A DNA stretch of 64,000 nt from JAOSJL01 sp963704035 (GCA_963704035.1 CAVPGR010000002.1:1054001-1118000), one strand, 5' to 3'. Shown: positions 8,724 through 18,387, numbered from the stretch's first letter. A program made the numbers and translations. The notes: generated by a model not told the origin, from the sequence alone.

Positions 8724-9218
8724 GGCGACCGCGCGGAGGTAGGGCTCCCAGGACGGATCGAGTGACCCCGCCACGGCGGCGATCCACACCCTCGCTCTCG
8801 GAGCCACCGGCGCGGTGCGGAGTTCGAGCGAGGTCTCGTGCAGGTAGCGGTCCCGCTTCACCGTGTTACAGCGACGGCACGACGCCACCACGTTGTCCCA
8901 GGCGTGGTCACCCCCGCGTGAGCGCGGAACGATGTGGTCGATGTTCTCGGCAGCCCGGTCGCAGTACTGGCAACGGTGGCCATCCCGGGCGAACACGGCC
9001 CGACGCGACAGGGGAACGCGGGTGCGGTGCGGAACGTGGACGTAGTGGCGGAGCCTCAGGACAGCCGGGGCCGGGATCACCACGTTCTCCGCGTGGAAAT
9101 CGGCGCCGTTTCGGTGGACGATCTCGGCCTTGTCCTTCAGGACGAGGACGACCGCACGCCGGGCCGGGAGCACACAAAGAGGCTCGAACGTGGCGTTGAG
9201 CAACAGTGCCCGTCCCAC
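8718..9218 (-). CDS. HNH endonuclease
   Basis: A 166-residue HNH-family nuclease of the type common in actinobacteria. The C-terminal half has the zinc-binding HNH core: CQYCD (Cys83, Cys86 from this start), the catalytic ENIDHIVPRSRGG, DNVV, and CRRCN (Cys114, Cys117). The N-terminal half (LLLNATFEPLCVLPARRA) is the usual leader domain of this subfamily, whose biological role is not settled. GTG at 9218 is chosen because GGAGGG lies 4 bases upstream. Another GTG at 9239 would add 7 residues. Confidence 0.88.
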   Translation of the reverse strand: MGRALLLNATFEPLCVLPARRAVVLVLKDKAEIVHRNGADFHAENVVIPAPAVLRLRHYVHVPHRTRVPLSRRAVFARDGHRCQYCDRAAENIDHIVPRSRGGDHAWDNVVASCRRCNTVKRDRYLHETSLELRTAPVAPRARVWIAAVAGSLDPSWEPYLRAVAS

Positions 9219-9330
9219 TCGGCCCTCCGTCCCACGCACGGGACGTCGGTCCCGGGTGTCGGTCGCTCCGACTCACGGTCGGGACCTTCCTCCCGCCGTG
9301 ACGATCCTGGTCCGTGAGTGTAGTGGGGCC

Positions 9331-9672
9331 TCAGCGACAGCGGCCGCAACATCGGCGCTGGTCACGGCTCCACGTGAGGTAGTCCACGAGATCCCGGGCC
9401 CGGGGAGCTGTGGGCCGGCCGTACGCCGTGACCGCCCGGAAGCGTAGATAGCGGGGACTCGGAACCGGTACGAACGGGGGGCGGCGCCACCAACCCGGGG
9501 GGCTCATGGCGAGGGCGAGCCTCACGGCGGTGGGCCACAGTCCGGGGCGCAGGACCACCGCCAGAACGGCACCCGCCCACTCCCGGGCGCCTGACCGGCC
9601 GGAGGTCGGTGCGGAACCGCCGGAGGCCGGTGGGCGAACGGTGGTGGATGACCCAGGTAGCATCGTGCCCAC
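9331..9672 (-). CDS. Conserved actinobacterial hypothetical protein (PPGWWRRPPF family)
   Basis: A 113-residue protein. The first 30 residues are low complexity. The rest carries the stretch RPGLWPTAVRLALAMSPP, then GWWRRPPFVPVPSPRYLRFR, TAYG, and RDLVDYLTWSR. I know this combination from short proteins conserved across actinobacteria without an assigned function. There is no obvious membrane helix, although the Trp/Pro-rich centre could lie at a membrane surface. It is divergent from the MoxR operon, with which it shares a short upstream region. Confidence 0.75.
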   Translation of the reverse strand: MGTMLPGSSTTVRPPASGGSAPTSGRSGAREWAGAVLAVVLRPGLWPTAVRLALAMSPPGWWRRPPFVPVPSPRYLRFRAVTAYGRPTAPRARDLVDYLTWSRDQRRCCGRCR

Positions 9673-9694
9673 ACGCTAGTGCCCGATATCCGGT

Positions 9695-9700
9695 TACAAT
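9695..9700 (+). promoter_or_regulatory. Possible -10 element of the MoxR operon
   Basis: TACAAT lies 10 bases before an ATG at 9710 that is in frame with the MoxR gene. No good -35 is visible. If used, transcription would start near 9707 and the 9710 ATG would be nearly leaderless. Confidence 0.35.
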
Positions 9701-9769
9701 TATGCCGGAATGTCCCAAACCAGCCGGATCCGCGGGCAGAGCTCCGCCGGGGTCCACCTCGGAGGTTCC

Positions 9770-10744
9770 GTGAGCCAGTCCGCAGCGTCACTCCAGACAC
9801 CGGGCTTCGCCGAGGTTTTCGAGCGGCTGCTCGACAACATCACCCGGGTGGTGACCGGGAAACGCGACGTCGTGCACCTCGCGCTCGTGGCTCTCTTCGC
9901 GGAGGGCCACCTCCTCATCGAGGACGTCCCGGGCGTGGGGAAGACGCTCCTCGCCCGGTCCATCGCACGCTCACTCGGTGGAACGTGGAAACGGATCCAG
10001 TTCACGCCCGACCTCCTTCCCTCCGACGTCACCGGAGTGTCGGTGTGGAACCGCGCCACGGGGGAGTTCGAGTTCCGCCCGGGTGGAGTGTTCGCGAACG
10101 TGGTGCTCGCCGACGAGATCAACCGGGCCTCGCCCAAGACCCACGCCGCTCTACTCGAGGCGATGGAGGAACACCAGGTCACCGTCGACAGCCGCACCTA
10201 CCCCCTCCAACGCCCGTTCCTCGTCGTGGCCACCCAGAACCCCATCGAGCTGGAGGGCACCTACCCGCTCCCCGAGGCTCAGCTCGATCGTTTCTTGATG
10301 CGACTCGAGATCGGGTACCCCGATCGGAGCGCCGAGCTCGAGATCCTGGAGTCGCAGAAGCGCACGAACCCCGTCGACGATCTCGAACCCGTCTTCGAAA
10401 CGGGAATGCTCGAGGCGGCCATGGAGGTCGTGCAGCTCGTGCACGTGAGCGACGGCCTGCGCGGCTACATCGTCGACATCGTCGAAACGACCCGCCGACA
10501 CCGCGATCTCATCCTCGGCGTCAGCCCACGCGGGGCGTTGGGCCTCCAGCGGGCCGCTCGCGCCCTCGCGGCGAGCGTCGGTCGGGAGTACGTCATACCC
10601 GACGACGTCAAGCTCCTGGCCCGACCGGTGCTCGGTCACCGGATCGTCGTCGCCACCGAAGCGCGACTGCGCGACGTCACGGCCGACGAGGTCCTTGCCG
10701 GCGTTCTGGAATCCGTGCCCGTTCCCGGCCCACCCCCCCGGTAG
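9770..10744 (+). CDS. MoxR-family AAA+ ATPase
   Basis: MoxR ATPases are AAA+ proteins thought to act as chaperones for the assembly or activation of partner proteins. The sequence shows Walker A EDVPGVGKT (residues 51-59 from this start), Walker B VVLADEINRA (112-120), the sensor segment VVATQNPIELEGTYPLPEAQ, and DRFLMR. GTG at 9770 has GGAGG 4 bases upstream. An in-frame ATG at 9710 would add 20 residues of poorly conserved sequence. Together with the DUF58 and transglutaminase genes that follow, it forms a common three-gene MoxR module. Confidence 0.93.
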   Translation: MSQSAASLQTPGFAEVFERLLDNITRVVTGKRDVVHLALVALFAEGHLLIEDVPGVGKTLLARSIARSLGGTWKRIQFTPDLLPSDVTGVSVWNRATGEFEFRPGGVFANVVLADEINRASPKTHAALLEAMEEHQVTVDSRTYPLQRPFLVVATQNPIELEGTYPLPEAQLDRFLMRLEIGYPDRSAELEILESQKRTNPVDDLEPVFETGMLEAAMEVVQLVHVSDGLRGYIVDIVETTRRHRDLILGVSPRGALGLQRAARALAASVGREYVIPDDVKLLARPVLGHRIVVATEARLRDVTADEVLAGVLESVPVPGPPPR

Positions 10745-10760
10745 CGGGCCCTCCCCGGCG

Positions 10761-11984
10761 ATGCCGACGATTCGTGGCTGGTCGCTGCTCGGGGGGTCGA
10801 TCGGGCTCCTGATCGGCGGACGAATCCTCGGACTGTCCGAGCTCGCAGTTCCGGCTCTGGCCGGCCTGGTGGCCGTGGCACTCGCGGTGGTCTGGACACG
10901 ACGACGCAGACTCGATGTCACCGTGGAGCGTCGCGTCAGCCCGCGGCACGGCTCGGTCGGCGGTCGCGCTCTCGTGGTCCTCGTGATCCGCAACAGTGCG
11001 TCCCGCTCCACCCCGGTCCTCGCGGCCACCGACCGTGTCGACGACGGGCGACGCGTCGCGCCCTTCCTCATCGCCCCGATTGCGGGGGGCGAGGAGGTCG
11101 AGGGGGCGTACAACCTGCCGACTCCGACCCGGGGACGCGTGACGGTCGGCCCGCTTCGTCTCACGCTGACCGACCCGTTCGGAATCGCCCGACGTCACAT
11201 CGACGACTCCCTGGTCGACGAACTACTCGTGCACCCACGGGTCCACGCTCTCGGCACACTTCCCGATGCCGTCGCGCAGTGGGGTGCCGAGGTCTCCCAG
11301 GTGTGGCGAACCGACGCCGACGGAGCGTTCCGGTCGGTGAGGGAGTACCGGCACGGAGATGACCCTCGTCGGATTCACTGGAAGTCGACGGCACGTACAG
11401 GTTCCGTCATGGTCCGCGAGCACGAGCAGCGGTCGTCCGCGCCGGTCACGGTGTTCTTCGACACGCGGCGGGCGGTGCACGACGTCGCATCCTTCGAGCG
11501 CGGCGTCGAAGTGGCGGCATCGGTCGTGTGCGCACTCGAGGACCGTCGCCGACCCTTCCGACTCGTGACATCCGAGGGTGTCCTGCTCGACGCGGCGCAG
11601 CTCGGTGTCCGTACGACGCTCGGCGAGGAACTCGCCCTGCTCGAACCGACCCCCGATCCGGAGAGCCCGATTCCGCACGACGCCGTATCGGCGGCGGCAC
11701 CGAAACGTCCCGAGGTCACGTCTCCCGGAGCGCTCACCGTCATGATCCTCGGCTCCGGCTCTGCGGGTGCGACGCCGGGCACGACGCCGCGTCACACGTG
11801 GGGAGGGCCGGTCGTGGCGGTTCTGACCCGCGGTTCGGGTGCCACCGCGATCCCGGCGGAGGCGGTTCCCATCGACGCCACCGACATGAGCCGCTTCCCT
11901 GAAGCGTGGAACGAGGCGTCGCGGAAGTGGTCGAGTGTGGAAGGGGGATCACGATGGACCCAACGGGTCGCGGCGCGGCGCTAG
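10761..11984 (+). CDS. DUF58 domain-containing membrane protein
   Basis: A 407-residue protein with two N-terminal hydrophobic helices (about residues 7-45), then a beta-rich part and the DUF58 core, recognised by FRSVREYRHGDDPRRIHWKS and the following MVREHEQ segment. DUF58 proteins have a von Willebrand factor A-like fold and are regular partners of MoxR ATPases. The start is the ATG 16 bases after the MoxR stop. The end overlaps the next gene by 31 bases. Confidence 0.9.
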   Translation: MPTIRGWSLLGGSIGLLIGGRILGLSELAVPALAGLVAVALAVVWTRRRRLDVTVERRVSPRHGSVGGRALVVLVIRNSASRSTPVLAATDRVDDGRRVAPFLIAPIAGGEEVEGAYNLPTPTRGRVTVGPLRLTLTDPFGIARRHIDDSLVDELLVHPRVHALGTLPDAVAQWGAEVSQVWRTDADGAFRSVREYRHGDDPRRIHWKSTARTGSVMVREHEQRSSAPVTVFFDTRRAVHDVASFERGVEVAASVVCALEDRRRPFRLVTSEGVLLDAAQLGVRTTLGEELALLEPTPDPESPIPHDAVSAAAPKRPEVTSPGALTVMILGSGSAGATPGTTPRHTWGGPVVAVLTRGSGATAIPAEAVPIDATDMSRFPEAWNEASRKWSSVEGGSRWTQRVAARR

Positions 11985-14228
11985 CCCTGGCGTGCGCCGG
12001 CGCGGCTGCGGTCACGGCGTTCTCCAGCGCCTTCGAATCGTGGTCCTTCCTCCCCGCTGTGGTCGCGGCGGCCGTGCTCCCCCACGCGATCGGTGCGCTC
12101 GGACGGCGACGGGGGCTCCCCCCGTCTCTTGTCACCGTGCTCGTGTTGGCGGGGCTCGGCCTCCTCGCGATATGGGCCACCGTTCCCGATTCCACGGTCT
12201 GGGGAGTCCCGACGCCGGGCACGCTCTCGGCACTCTCCGACGTCTGGTCCGAGGGCTGGGACGTGGTCCGTAACGAAACGGTGCCGGTGGCGGTGGAGCC
12301 GGGGGTCGTGCTCCTCGTCGTGGTGGCCGTCGGATTGCTGGCGACGGCCGCCGAGGTACTGGCCTTCAGCGCCGGATCCACCGTCGGAGCCCTCCTCCCG
12401 GGGGTCGTGATCCTCATCATTGCCGGCGTCGTGGGTGACCAGAGCGGCGGAGTCCTCCCCGCGGTCGGTTTCTGCCTCGCCGGCGCCTGCTTCGTGGCCC
12501 TGCGCCACGCATCGTTGCGCTCGGAGAGCCGCACCTGGTTCGTCCCGAGGAAACACCCGGTTCGCTGGAGTGTCTCGCGGCGGTCTGGCCTTCGGCTCCC
12601 TGGCCGTCGTCGTGGCGGTCGCCGCGTCCCCCCTGCTTCCCGGCGCTGACGCGGAAGCGCTCTTCGACTACCGCGGAGTCCTCGACGGTGGCGGATCCAG
12701 CCTGACCGCCGACAATCCCGTGGTCGACATCCGCTCGAACCTGCTCGACTTCCCCGACACCGTGATGTTCACCTCCGACCGCGACGCCGCGTACTACCGC
12801 CTCACGACACTCGACAGCTTCGACGGCTCCACCTGGACCTTCTCCGAACAGCAGTTCACGGACAGCGGACTACCCGAAGAGACATTCGACGCAACGAACG
12901 CCGTCCGGCGGATCCAACTGGATTACGACATCGAGATCGAGAGCCTGCGGAGTTCCTGGCTTCCTGCCCCCTACCGCCCCGTCACCGTTCTCGACATCGA
13001 CTACGGCACCGCTCCCGACCGCCCCGACCTGTTCGTGGAGGACGGCGTGGAACAGGGCGACAGCTTCGTGGTCCGATCCGTCGTCTATGAGCAGCTGGAC
13101 AGCGCTGATCTCGACACGATCCTCCCGCAGTCCGACGACCTGTCGAACTACCTGGAACTGCCCGCCGATTTTCCCGCCGCCCTGACGGAGCGGGCACGGG
13201 AAATCGTCGCTGACGCCGGAGCCATGACGCCGTACCAGCGGGCCCGCGCGCTGCGCGCCTGGTTCCGGGAAACCTCGGGACCCGACAGGTTCGTCTACGA
13301 CCAGGAGGTCGAGGCAGGAATCGGTGTGGACAGCATCGAGCAGTTCGTGCTGCAACCGGTCGGACAGGGAGGCCACACGGGCTACTGCGAGCAGTTCTCC
13401 ACTTCGTTTGCCGCACTGGGACGGGCGATCGGACTCCCCACGCGTGTCGCCGTGGGGTACCTCGGTGGAACATTGTCCGATACCACCGGTCGGTACGAAA
13501 TCCGCGGTGACCGTTCACACGCGTGGTCCGAGGTGTACCTCGCGGGCGTCGGGTGGGTGCCCTTCGACGCCACACCCGGGAACGGGGCCGGCGAGGGCGC
13601 CGGCGGCGACCACTCGGTCACGCCCATCGGAGCCACCAGTGAGGCTCCCCCGGTGACCGATCCGTCGCAGCCCCCCGACACCGGTCCCGCGGCCACACAA
13701 CCCGCGACCTCCGCACCCGTGCCCGAACCCCCGCCCCCACCGGATGCCAGCACCGACGCAGGTCGTGACGCTTCTTTCCCGGGCAGGGCACCCACCGTCG
13801 TCATCGTCGTCGCTCTGGCTGTGCTGGGCGTGCTCACGCTCGGTGTGGTCGCGTCCTGGTCGATCGTCGCGGTGAAGCGCCGGCGCCGACGACACCGTTC
13901 ACGGCGAGTCGATGCCCGCGGCCGGGTGGTCGGGGCCTGGGAAGAGGCGGGCGACCGTCTGCTGGAGGCCGGGATACCTCCGGTCCCACACGACTCCCCC
14001 ACCGAGTTCGCACGTCGCGTCGCGTGGGTCGCCGGTGACGCCGCGCCGCCCTTCGAGCACCTGGCGGAGAACTACACCGAAGCCTGCTACTCGCCTGCGA
14101 TGCCCGATGAGAGTGCGGCCGACGCCGCCTGGCGGGAGTGCGACGCCATGGCCGATGCGCTGAGAGAGGGCCTCTCCCTCACCGAACGGATGCGACGGGC
14201 CGTGAGTCTCCAGACCCTCCGTCGGTAG
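11954..14228 (+). pseudogene. TgpA-like transglutaminase membrane protein, one frameshift
   Basis: This is the third member of the MoxR-DUF58-transglutaminase module. The N-terminal part (11954 to about 12560) encodes several transmembrane helices. The reading frame must then move by +1 near 12545-12575 to continue with another helix (GGLAFGSLAVVVAVAA), an extracytoplasmic transglutaminase domain, a Pro/Thr-rich linker, a further helix (TVVIVVALAVLGVLTLG) and a basic cytoplasmic tail. The catalytic triad is intact: Cys in GYCEQFSTSFAA, His in SHAWSEVY, Asp in WVPFDATPG. ATG 11954 is preceded by AAGGGGG. The remainder looks fully functional, so a sequencing or assembly indel is as likely as true inactivation. 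Confidence 0.82.
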
Positions 14229-14236
14229 GAACCTGC

Positions 14237-14611
14237 TCAGTCGCCGTCGCGACGCCAGCGTTCGCGCCAACGTTTCCCGACATTGCCGACGGTGCCGCGC
14301 ACGCCACTGCCCGGCGACGAGCCGGTGAGGTCGGCGAAGCCGGCTTTGCCGAGCTTGCGGACATTGCGCTCGAGGATGAACAGGCACGCCAGCATGATGC
14401 CGAAGCCGACGAGCGCGAGGAGCGTCTCGGACACGGTGAGGATCAGGAGGACAAAACCCAGGAGAAACCCGACGATCGACCATTTGATCGACCGCGAGGC
14501 GTGCTTGTAGAGCGTCGTCTTCGACACCTGATGGGCCAGTTCCGGATCGGTCTCGTGCAGTTGCTGCTCGATCTCGGACAGGATCCGCTGCTCGTCCTCG
14601 GACAGTGGCAT
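14237..14611 (-). CDS. DUF3040 membrane protein
   Basis: A 124-residue protein starting MPLSEDEQRILSEIEQQL, the hallmark opening of the actinobacterial DUF3040 family, followed by two adjacent transmembrane helices (about residues 46-85) and a basic Gly/Arg-rich tail. The function is unknown. The start is the ATG at 14611, because the upstream codons do not match the family. It is the last gene of a minus-strand run with dinB, a NUDIX gene and a Ppm1-like gene, and converges with the transglutaminase gene. Confidence 0.85.
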   Translation of the reverse strand: MPLSEDEQRILSEIEQQLHETDPELAHQVSKTTLYKHASRSIKWSIVGFLLGFVLLILTVSETLLALVGFGIMLACLFILERNVRKLGKAGFADLTGSSPGSGVRGTVGNVGKRWRERWRRDGD

Positions 14612-14701
14612 CGGTGTTCTCGGCTCCTCGAACGAAGTAGGGACGCTCGGCCCCATTCTCGCGCAACGGCCACGGTGGTCGCCCGCGCCGGACGAGACCC
14701 G

Positions 14702-15961
14702 TCAGCCCGGATCGGATTCTCCGGTCGGACCGTGGGGAGACCCGCCCCGCCGAACCCTCAGGCCGCGGGGGCCGGCGAGCCGTGCGGGGCCCACCGCCTC
14801 CTCACCGAAACGTTCTCGCAGCTCGTCCACCGCTGAATCGAGCCGCTCCGACGATTTCTCCCGAGCGCTCTCCCGAGCGTCGAGGTCGAGGAGCTCCTGG
14901 GTATCGCCGGTCTCGACCAGATTCGTCGTCGACACGCCGATCAGTCGCACACCCCGGGCCACGTTCACCTTGTCGAGCAGCTCGAGAGCCACCTCGGTGA
15001 TGGTGGCGCCGTGGTCCGTCGCTTCAGGAAGCGTCCGGCTCCGCGTGATGGTCGTGAAGTCGGGATATCGGGCCTTGAGGACCACAGTTCGGCCACGTTG
15101 CCCGGAGCCGCGCAGTCGTCGGGCGACCAGTTCCGACAGGCGCAGAACCTCCGTGTGGAGGTCGTCGCGCGATCGCAGGTCGCGAGGGAACGTCTCCTCG
15201 TGCCCGACGGACTTCGCGGGGCGCTCAGACTCCACCTCGCGGGGGTCGGAGTTGGCGGCCAACGACCGGAGGTGCTCCGCTCGCTTCTTGCCGACGGCGT
15301 TCTCGAGCGCTCCGGTCGGGGCCTCGGCGAGGTCCGCGACGCTCGAAATACCCAGGTGCTCGAGCTTCGTCAGCGTCGCGGGTCCTACTCCCCAGAGGCG
15401 TGTGACGGGGAGTGATCGAAGAAAGCGGAGCTCCTCGTCGGGCTCCAGGATCAGGTAGCCGTCGGGTTTCGCGTCCTGGCTCGCCAGCTTGGCGAGGTGC
15501 TTGGTGCTGGCGCCTCCCACGGACACGACCAGACCGGTCTCTTCTCTCACGCGCGCTCGCACGAGTTCCGCGATCGCCGAGGGCGGGCCGAGGAGACGAC
15601 GCGCCCCCGTCACGTCGAGAAAGGCCTCGTCCATCGACAACGACTCGACCAGCGGCGTCACCGCAGCGAACACGTCCATGACCGACCGACTGGCCGCGCT
15701 GTAGGCATCGAAGCGCGGGGCCAGGAACACACCCTCGAGACATGCCCGGCGCGCCCTCGCCATCGGCATCGCAGAGTGGACTCCGAAACGGCGGGCCTCG
15801 TAGCTGGCCGCCGCGACGACTCCGCGGTTTCCGAGCCCACCGACGATGACCGGCCGGCCCCGCAGCGTCGGGTCGCGAAGCTGTTCGACCGACGCGAAGA
15901 AGGCGTCGAGATCCGCGTGGAGGATCGAACGCCTGGTGGCGGGGTTCCCGATCTCGGTCAC
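14702..15961 (-). CDS. dinB: DNA polymerase IV (Y-family)
   Basis: DinB is an error-prone translesion polymerase. The 419-residue protein has the Y-family signatures HADLDAFFASVEQ (metal-binding aspartate), a YEARRFGVHSAMP segment, and SLSMDEAFLDVT with the second acidic pair. These are followed by helix-hairpin-helix sequence (LWGVGPATLTKLEHLGI) and the little-finger domain. No clear beta-clamp peptide was identified at the C-terminus, which is Arg/Gly/Pro-rich. The start overlaps the NUDIX gene by 4 bases. No LexA box was identified upstream. Confidence 0.94.
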   Translation of the reverse strand: MTEIGNPATRRSILHADLDAFFASVEQLRDPTLRGRPVIVGGLGNRGVVAAASYEARRFGVHSAMPMARARRACLEGVFLAPRFDAYSAASRSVMDVFAAVTPLVESLSMDEAFLDVTGARRLLGPPSAIAELVRARVREETGLVVSVGGASTKHLAKLASQDAKPDGYLILEPDEELRFLRSLPVTRLWGVGPATLTKLEHLGISSVADLAEAPTGALENAVGKKRAEHLRSLAANSDPREVESERPAKSVGHEETFPRDLRSRDDLHTEVLRLSELVARRLRGSGQRGRTVVLKARYPDFTTITRSRTLPEATDHGATITEVALELLDKVNVARGVRLIGVSTTNLVETGDTQELLDLDARESAREKSSERLDSAVDELRERFGEEAVGPARLAGPRGLRVRRGGSPHGPTGESDPG

Positions 15962-16488
15962 GGCGCCCGCCGGTGAACCGCGAGGTCATCGAGTCGGGTT
16001 CCCCGGACCTCGTAGTGGAACTCACGCGGGTCTCCGGTACTCCAGCGCTCCTTCATCCACGACTCCAACGGCTCCCGAACCCACCGTGCGCAGGTCACGA
16101 GAACCTCGGCGCAGTCGGCCGCGTCCATGAACCGGGCGTCCACCACGATCCCGTCGGGATCCGCCACATCGATGGCACCCTCGAACTCCAGCGCGTAGTG
16201 CACCTCACAGGTCATCCGCCAGCCCATGTCGAGAGCATCGGCGATCACCCGGTACACGGGACCCTCCCACGACGTGACCGTGAGGCCGGTTTCCTCGGCC
16301 ACTTCGCGCGTGAGACCGTCGGGGAGGCTCGGGTCCGCCGCGTCGATCACTCCCCCGGGTGGCGACCAGTCAGTTTCGCCCCCTGGTCGCACGTTGCGCA
16401 CCATCAACAAGCCCTCGGTGCTCTCGACCAGCCCACCCGCGACGGTCCACGCGTGGACATCGCCGGGATCCGTGGAGGCGCGGGGCAC
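15958..16488 (-). CDS. NUDIX hydrolase
   Basis: A 176-residue NUDIX-fold hydrolase. The NUDIX box is readable as GGVIDAADPSLPDGLTREVA followed by EETGL, that is G-x5-...-RE-x2-EE-x-G, with a slightly extended loop after the first glycine pair. The substrate cannot be assigned. The C-terminal part is not recognised. The start is GTG at 16488, two codons after the stop of the mannosyltransferase gene, and the end overlaps dinB, so it belongs to the same operon. Confidence 0.85.
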   Translation of the reverse strand: MPRASTDPGDVHAWTVAGGLVESTEGLLMVRNVRPGGETDWSPPGGVIDAADPSLPDGLTREVAEETGLTVTSWEGPVYRVIADALDMGWRMTCEVHYALEFEGAIDVADPDGIVVDARFMDAADCAEVLVTCARWVREPLESWMKERWSTGDPREFHYEVRGTRLDDLAVHRRAP

Positions 16489-16492
16489 GCGC

Positions 16493-17245
16493 TCAGTCTC
16501 GCGCGGCCCTTCTGCTCCGTCGCCGTCTGAACAGGCGCTCAGGGAGGTCGCGCAGGCCCCACCACGTCACGAGTATCAGCGCCTCGACGACGATACGGCT
16601 CGACATCTTCGAGTGTCCGAGGGTGCGGTCACGGAATTCGATCGGGATCTCGGTGATGCTCCCACCGTTCTTCTGGACGCGGTAGGCCATCTCGACCTGG
16701 AACCCGTAACCGTCGGCACTCACCGAATCGAGGTCGATCCTCCGCAGAGCGGACGCGGCGTACGCCCGGAATCCCGCCGTAGCGTCCTGAACCCGCAGGC
16801 CGAGCATCAAGCGGGCGTAGAGGTTTCCGCCCCGAGAGATCGCCCGGCGTAGGAGCGTCCAGTCGGGAATCGACCCTCCCGGTACGTATCGGGAGCCGAT
16901 GGCCAGATCGTGGCCGGCGTCCACCTGCTCGAGGAGCGCCGGGACGACGGCGGGGTCGTGGGAGAGATCGGCATCCATCTCCACGAACGCCTCGTAGCCC
17001 CGTTCCAGGCCCCACCGGAAACCGGTGCGGTAGGCAGAGCCCAGTCCGGACTTCTCCTCCCTCTCGAGGACATCGACGCCCCCGAGCCGTTCACCCCACT
17101 CGCGGGCGAGGCGGGCGGTGCCGTCGGGGCTCCCGTCGTCGACGACCAGCACGTGGACATCCGCAGCCGCCGCGCGTAACCGCTGGAGGACCTCGGCGAT
17201 GTTCTCGGCCTCGTCATAGGTGGGCAGAACCAGCAGGGAACGCAT
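16493..17245 (-). CDS. Polyprenol monophosphomannose synthase-like glycosyltransferase (GT2)
   Basis: A 250-residue family-2 glycosyltransferase. It opens RSLLVLPTYDEAENI, has VVDDGSPDGTA near residue 35 and the DxD-like EMDADLSHDP near 90, then GSRYVPGGSIPDW and DATAGFRAY. This full set is characteristic of dolichol/polyprenol-phosphate mannose synthases (Ppm1/DPM1 type), which make the lipid-linked mannose donor for lipoglycans and protein mannosylation. There is no fused acyltransferase domain. The C-terminus is very basic. A PimB-like mannosyltransferase at 44.5-45.7 kb fits a phosphatidylinositol-mannoside-type envelope. Confidence 0.9.
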   Translation of the reverse strand: MRSLLVLPTYDEAENIAEVLQRLRAAAADVHVLVVDDGSPDGTARLAREWGERLGGVDVLEREEKSGLGSAYRTGFRWGLERGYEAFVEMDADLSHDPAVVPALLEQVDAGHDLAIGSRYVPGGSIPDWTLLRRAISRGGNLYARLMLGLRVQDATAGFRAYAASALRRIDLDSVSADGYGFQVEMAYRVQKNGGSITEIPIEFRDRTLGHSKMSSRIVVEALILVTWWGLRDLPERLFRRRRSRRAARD

Positions 17246-17301
17246 CGGGGCGGCAGCCTACCGGTGGGAGTGTGCACGGTGGCACAGGTACGCTGCGCCG
17301 C

Positions 17302-17679
17302 GTGCCAGAGACCCCCGTCCCGGATCCAGGCGATGACGACTGGATCGTGATCAACGCCGGGCACCCCGGCGTGCCGGGTCGTGGGCCGGTGGTACTGGCG
17401 TTCCTGGGCGTGGTCGTCGCAGGGATCTTCGGCGGGATGATCGGTTACGGCCTTGCCGACGTGAGCTGTGAGGGTGACTGTGGCGGTGCCCTGGCCATGG
17501 GGGCGGTCGTCGGTGCAGCGCTGGCCGCGGCGGGTGTGGGTGTCGTCGCCGTTCTCGTCCTGCGCGCGATGGTGGAATGGCGCCGGACGCCACCCGCGAA
17601 CGCGGAGCAGATCGGCCCGAGCGACGAGCCGATGCCATCGCCCGACGCCACCGAGCCCGAAGGCCACGGCAGCGACTGA
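17302..17679 (+). CDS. Hypothetical two-helix membrane protein
   Basis: A 125-residue protein of unknown function. It has an acidic, Pro-rich N-terminus, two transmembrane helices (VVLAFLGVVVAGIFGGMIG, and a second Gly/Ala/Val-rich helix ending VVAVLVLRAM) joined by a short loop with two cysteines (SCEGDC), and an acidic C-terminal tail. GTG at 17302 is chosen. An in-frame ATG 10 codons upstream is possible. It is divergent from the mannose synthase gene. Confidence 0.6.
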   Translation: MPETPVPDPGDDDWIVINAGHPGVPGRGPVVLAFLGVVVAGIFGGMIGYGLADVSCEGDCGGALAMGAVVGAALAAAGVGVVAVLVLRAMVEWRRTPPANAEQIGPSDEPMPSPDATEPEGHGSD

Positions 17680-17740
17680 CAGCAGCGGCGAAAGGGCCAA
17701 TCGACTCGGGGCGCGGGCTCTATCACCTCCTGAAACTTTA

Positions 17741-17777
17741 TCACACTTGACTGTGAATGAATCACTATATAGTGTGA
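17741..17777 (+). promoter_or_regulatory. AT-rich promoter with nested palindromes before the MNT-HEPN pair
   Basis: TTGACT (17747-17752) and TATAGT (17768-17773) give a 15-base spacing. Two dyads overlap them: TCACA-N6-TGTGA (17741-17756) and the perfect 12-bp palindrome CACTATATAGTG (17763-17774). TCACACT at 17741 is also inverted as AGTGTGA at 17771. Transcription would start near 17780, so the GTG at 17782 is probably read from a leaderless message. Confidence 0.65.
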
Positions 17778-17781
17778 GTGT

Positions 17782-18387
17782 GTGGATTACGGGAAGCCGA
17801 TCCAGGCGCTGATCCCGGGAGCGCGCGGGCGCGTCCTGGCGGTCCTCGCCCAGACCGAGACAGAGCTGTCGCTCTCGACGCTCGGACGGCTCGCCCGGGT
17901 GAGTGTGAACCAGGTCCCCCGCGTCGTCGACGACCTCGACGTGCTGGGGATCGTCGCGACTCGCCGGGTTCCACCGACCACGCTCGTGAGTTTGGAGCGA
18001 CGCAACCTCGCAGCCGGCCTCGTGGTCCAGCTCGCGCAGCTCGACGCGGCCGCCTTCCACCGCCTGGCCGAGCTCGCACGAGACCTCCGGCCCACGCCAC
18101 GTTCGGTCGTCGCGTTCGGATCGTTCGCGTCGGGAGCGGCCGGACCCGAGAGCGACATCGACATCGCGATCGTGCACGACGAAGCGGCGCTGGCAACAGA
18201 GGCCTGGGCCGCGTCGCTCGCAGAGTTCGTCCATCTCGGATCGGTCGAACTCGGCAACATCGTCTCGATCGCGGAGCTCGCGGTAGAGGAGATCGCGGGT
18301 GGAGCGCTCGAAACCGACTTCTGGTCGGAGGTCCGAGCCACCCAGGTGTGTCTTCTCGGAGATCCCATCGGCACGGAGGCAGGGTGA
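17782..18387 (+). CDS. Winged-helix/MNT nucleotidyltransferase, antitoxin-like
   Basis: A 201-residue protein with an N-terminal winged helix-turn-helix (about residues 15-75, LSTLGRLARVSVNQVPRVVDDL) and a C-terminal minimal nucleotidyltransferase (MNT) domain. The active-site pattern G-S-x10-D-x-D is intact: Gly113-Ser114, Asp125, Asp127 in GSFASGAAGPESDID. In MNT-HEPN systems the MNT protein silences its HEPN partner, by AMPylation in the studied MntA/HepT cases. The winged helix suggests it also represses its own promoter through the palindromes upstream. The stop overlaps the next start (GTGA). A housekeeping role is less likely given the pair. Confidence 0.82.
   Translation: MDYGKPIQALIPGARGRVLAVLAQTETELSLSTLGRLARVSVNQVPRVVDDLDVLGIVATRRVPPTTLVSLERRNLAAGLVVQLAQLDAAAFHRLAELARDLRPTPRSVVAFGSFASGAAGPESDIDIAIVHDEAALATEAWAASLAEFVHLGSVELGNIVSIAELAVEEIAGGALETDFWSEVRATQVCLLGDPIGTEAG

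Noticed and set aside
12545..12575. Programmed +1 frameshift in the transglutaminase gene
   Set aside because: No slippery run, rare codon or stop-codon pause site is visible at the junction, and eight other genes in the window have similar breaks, so an indel is the simpler reading.
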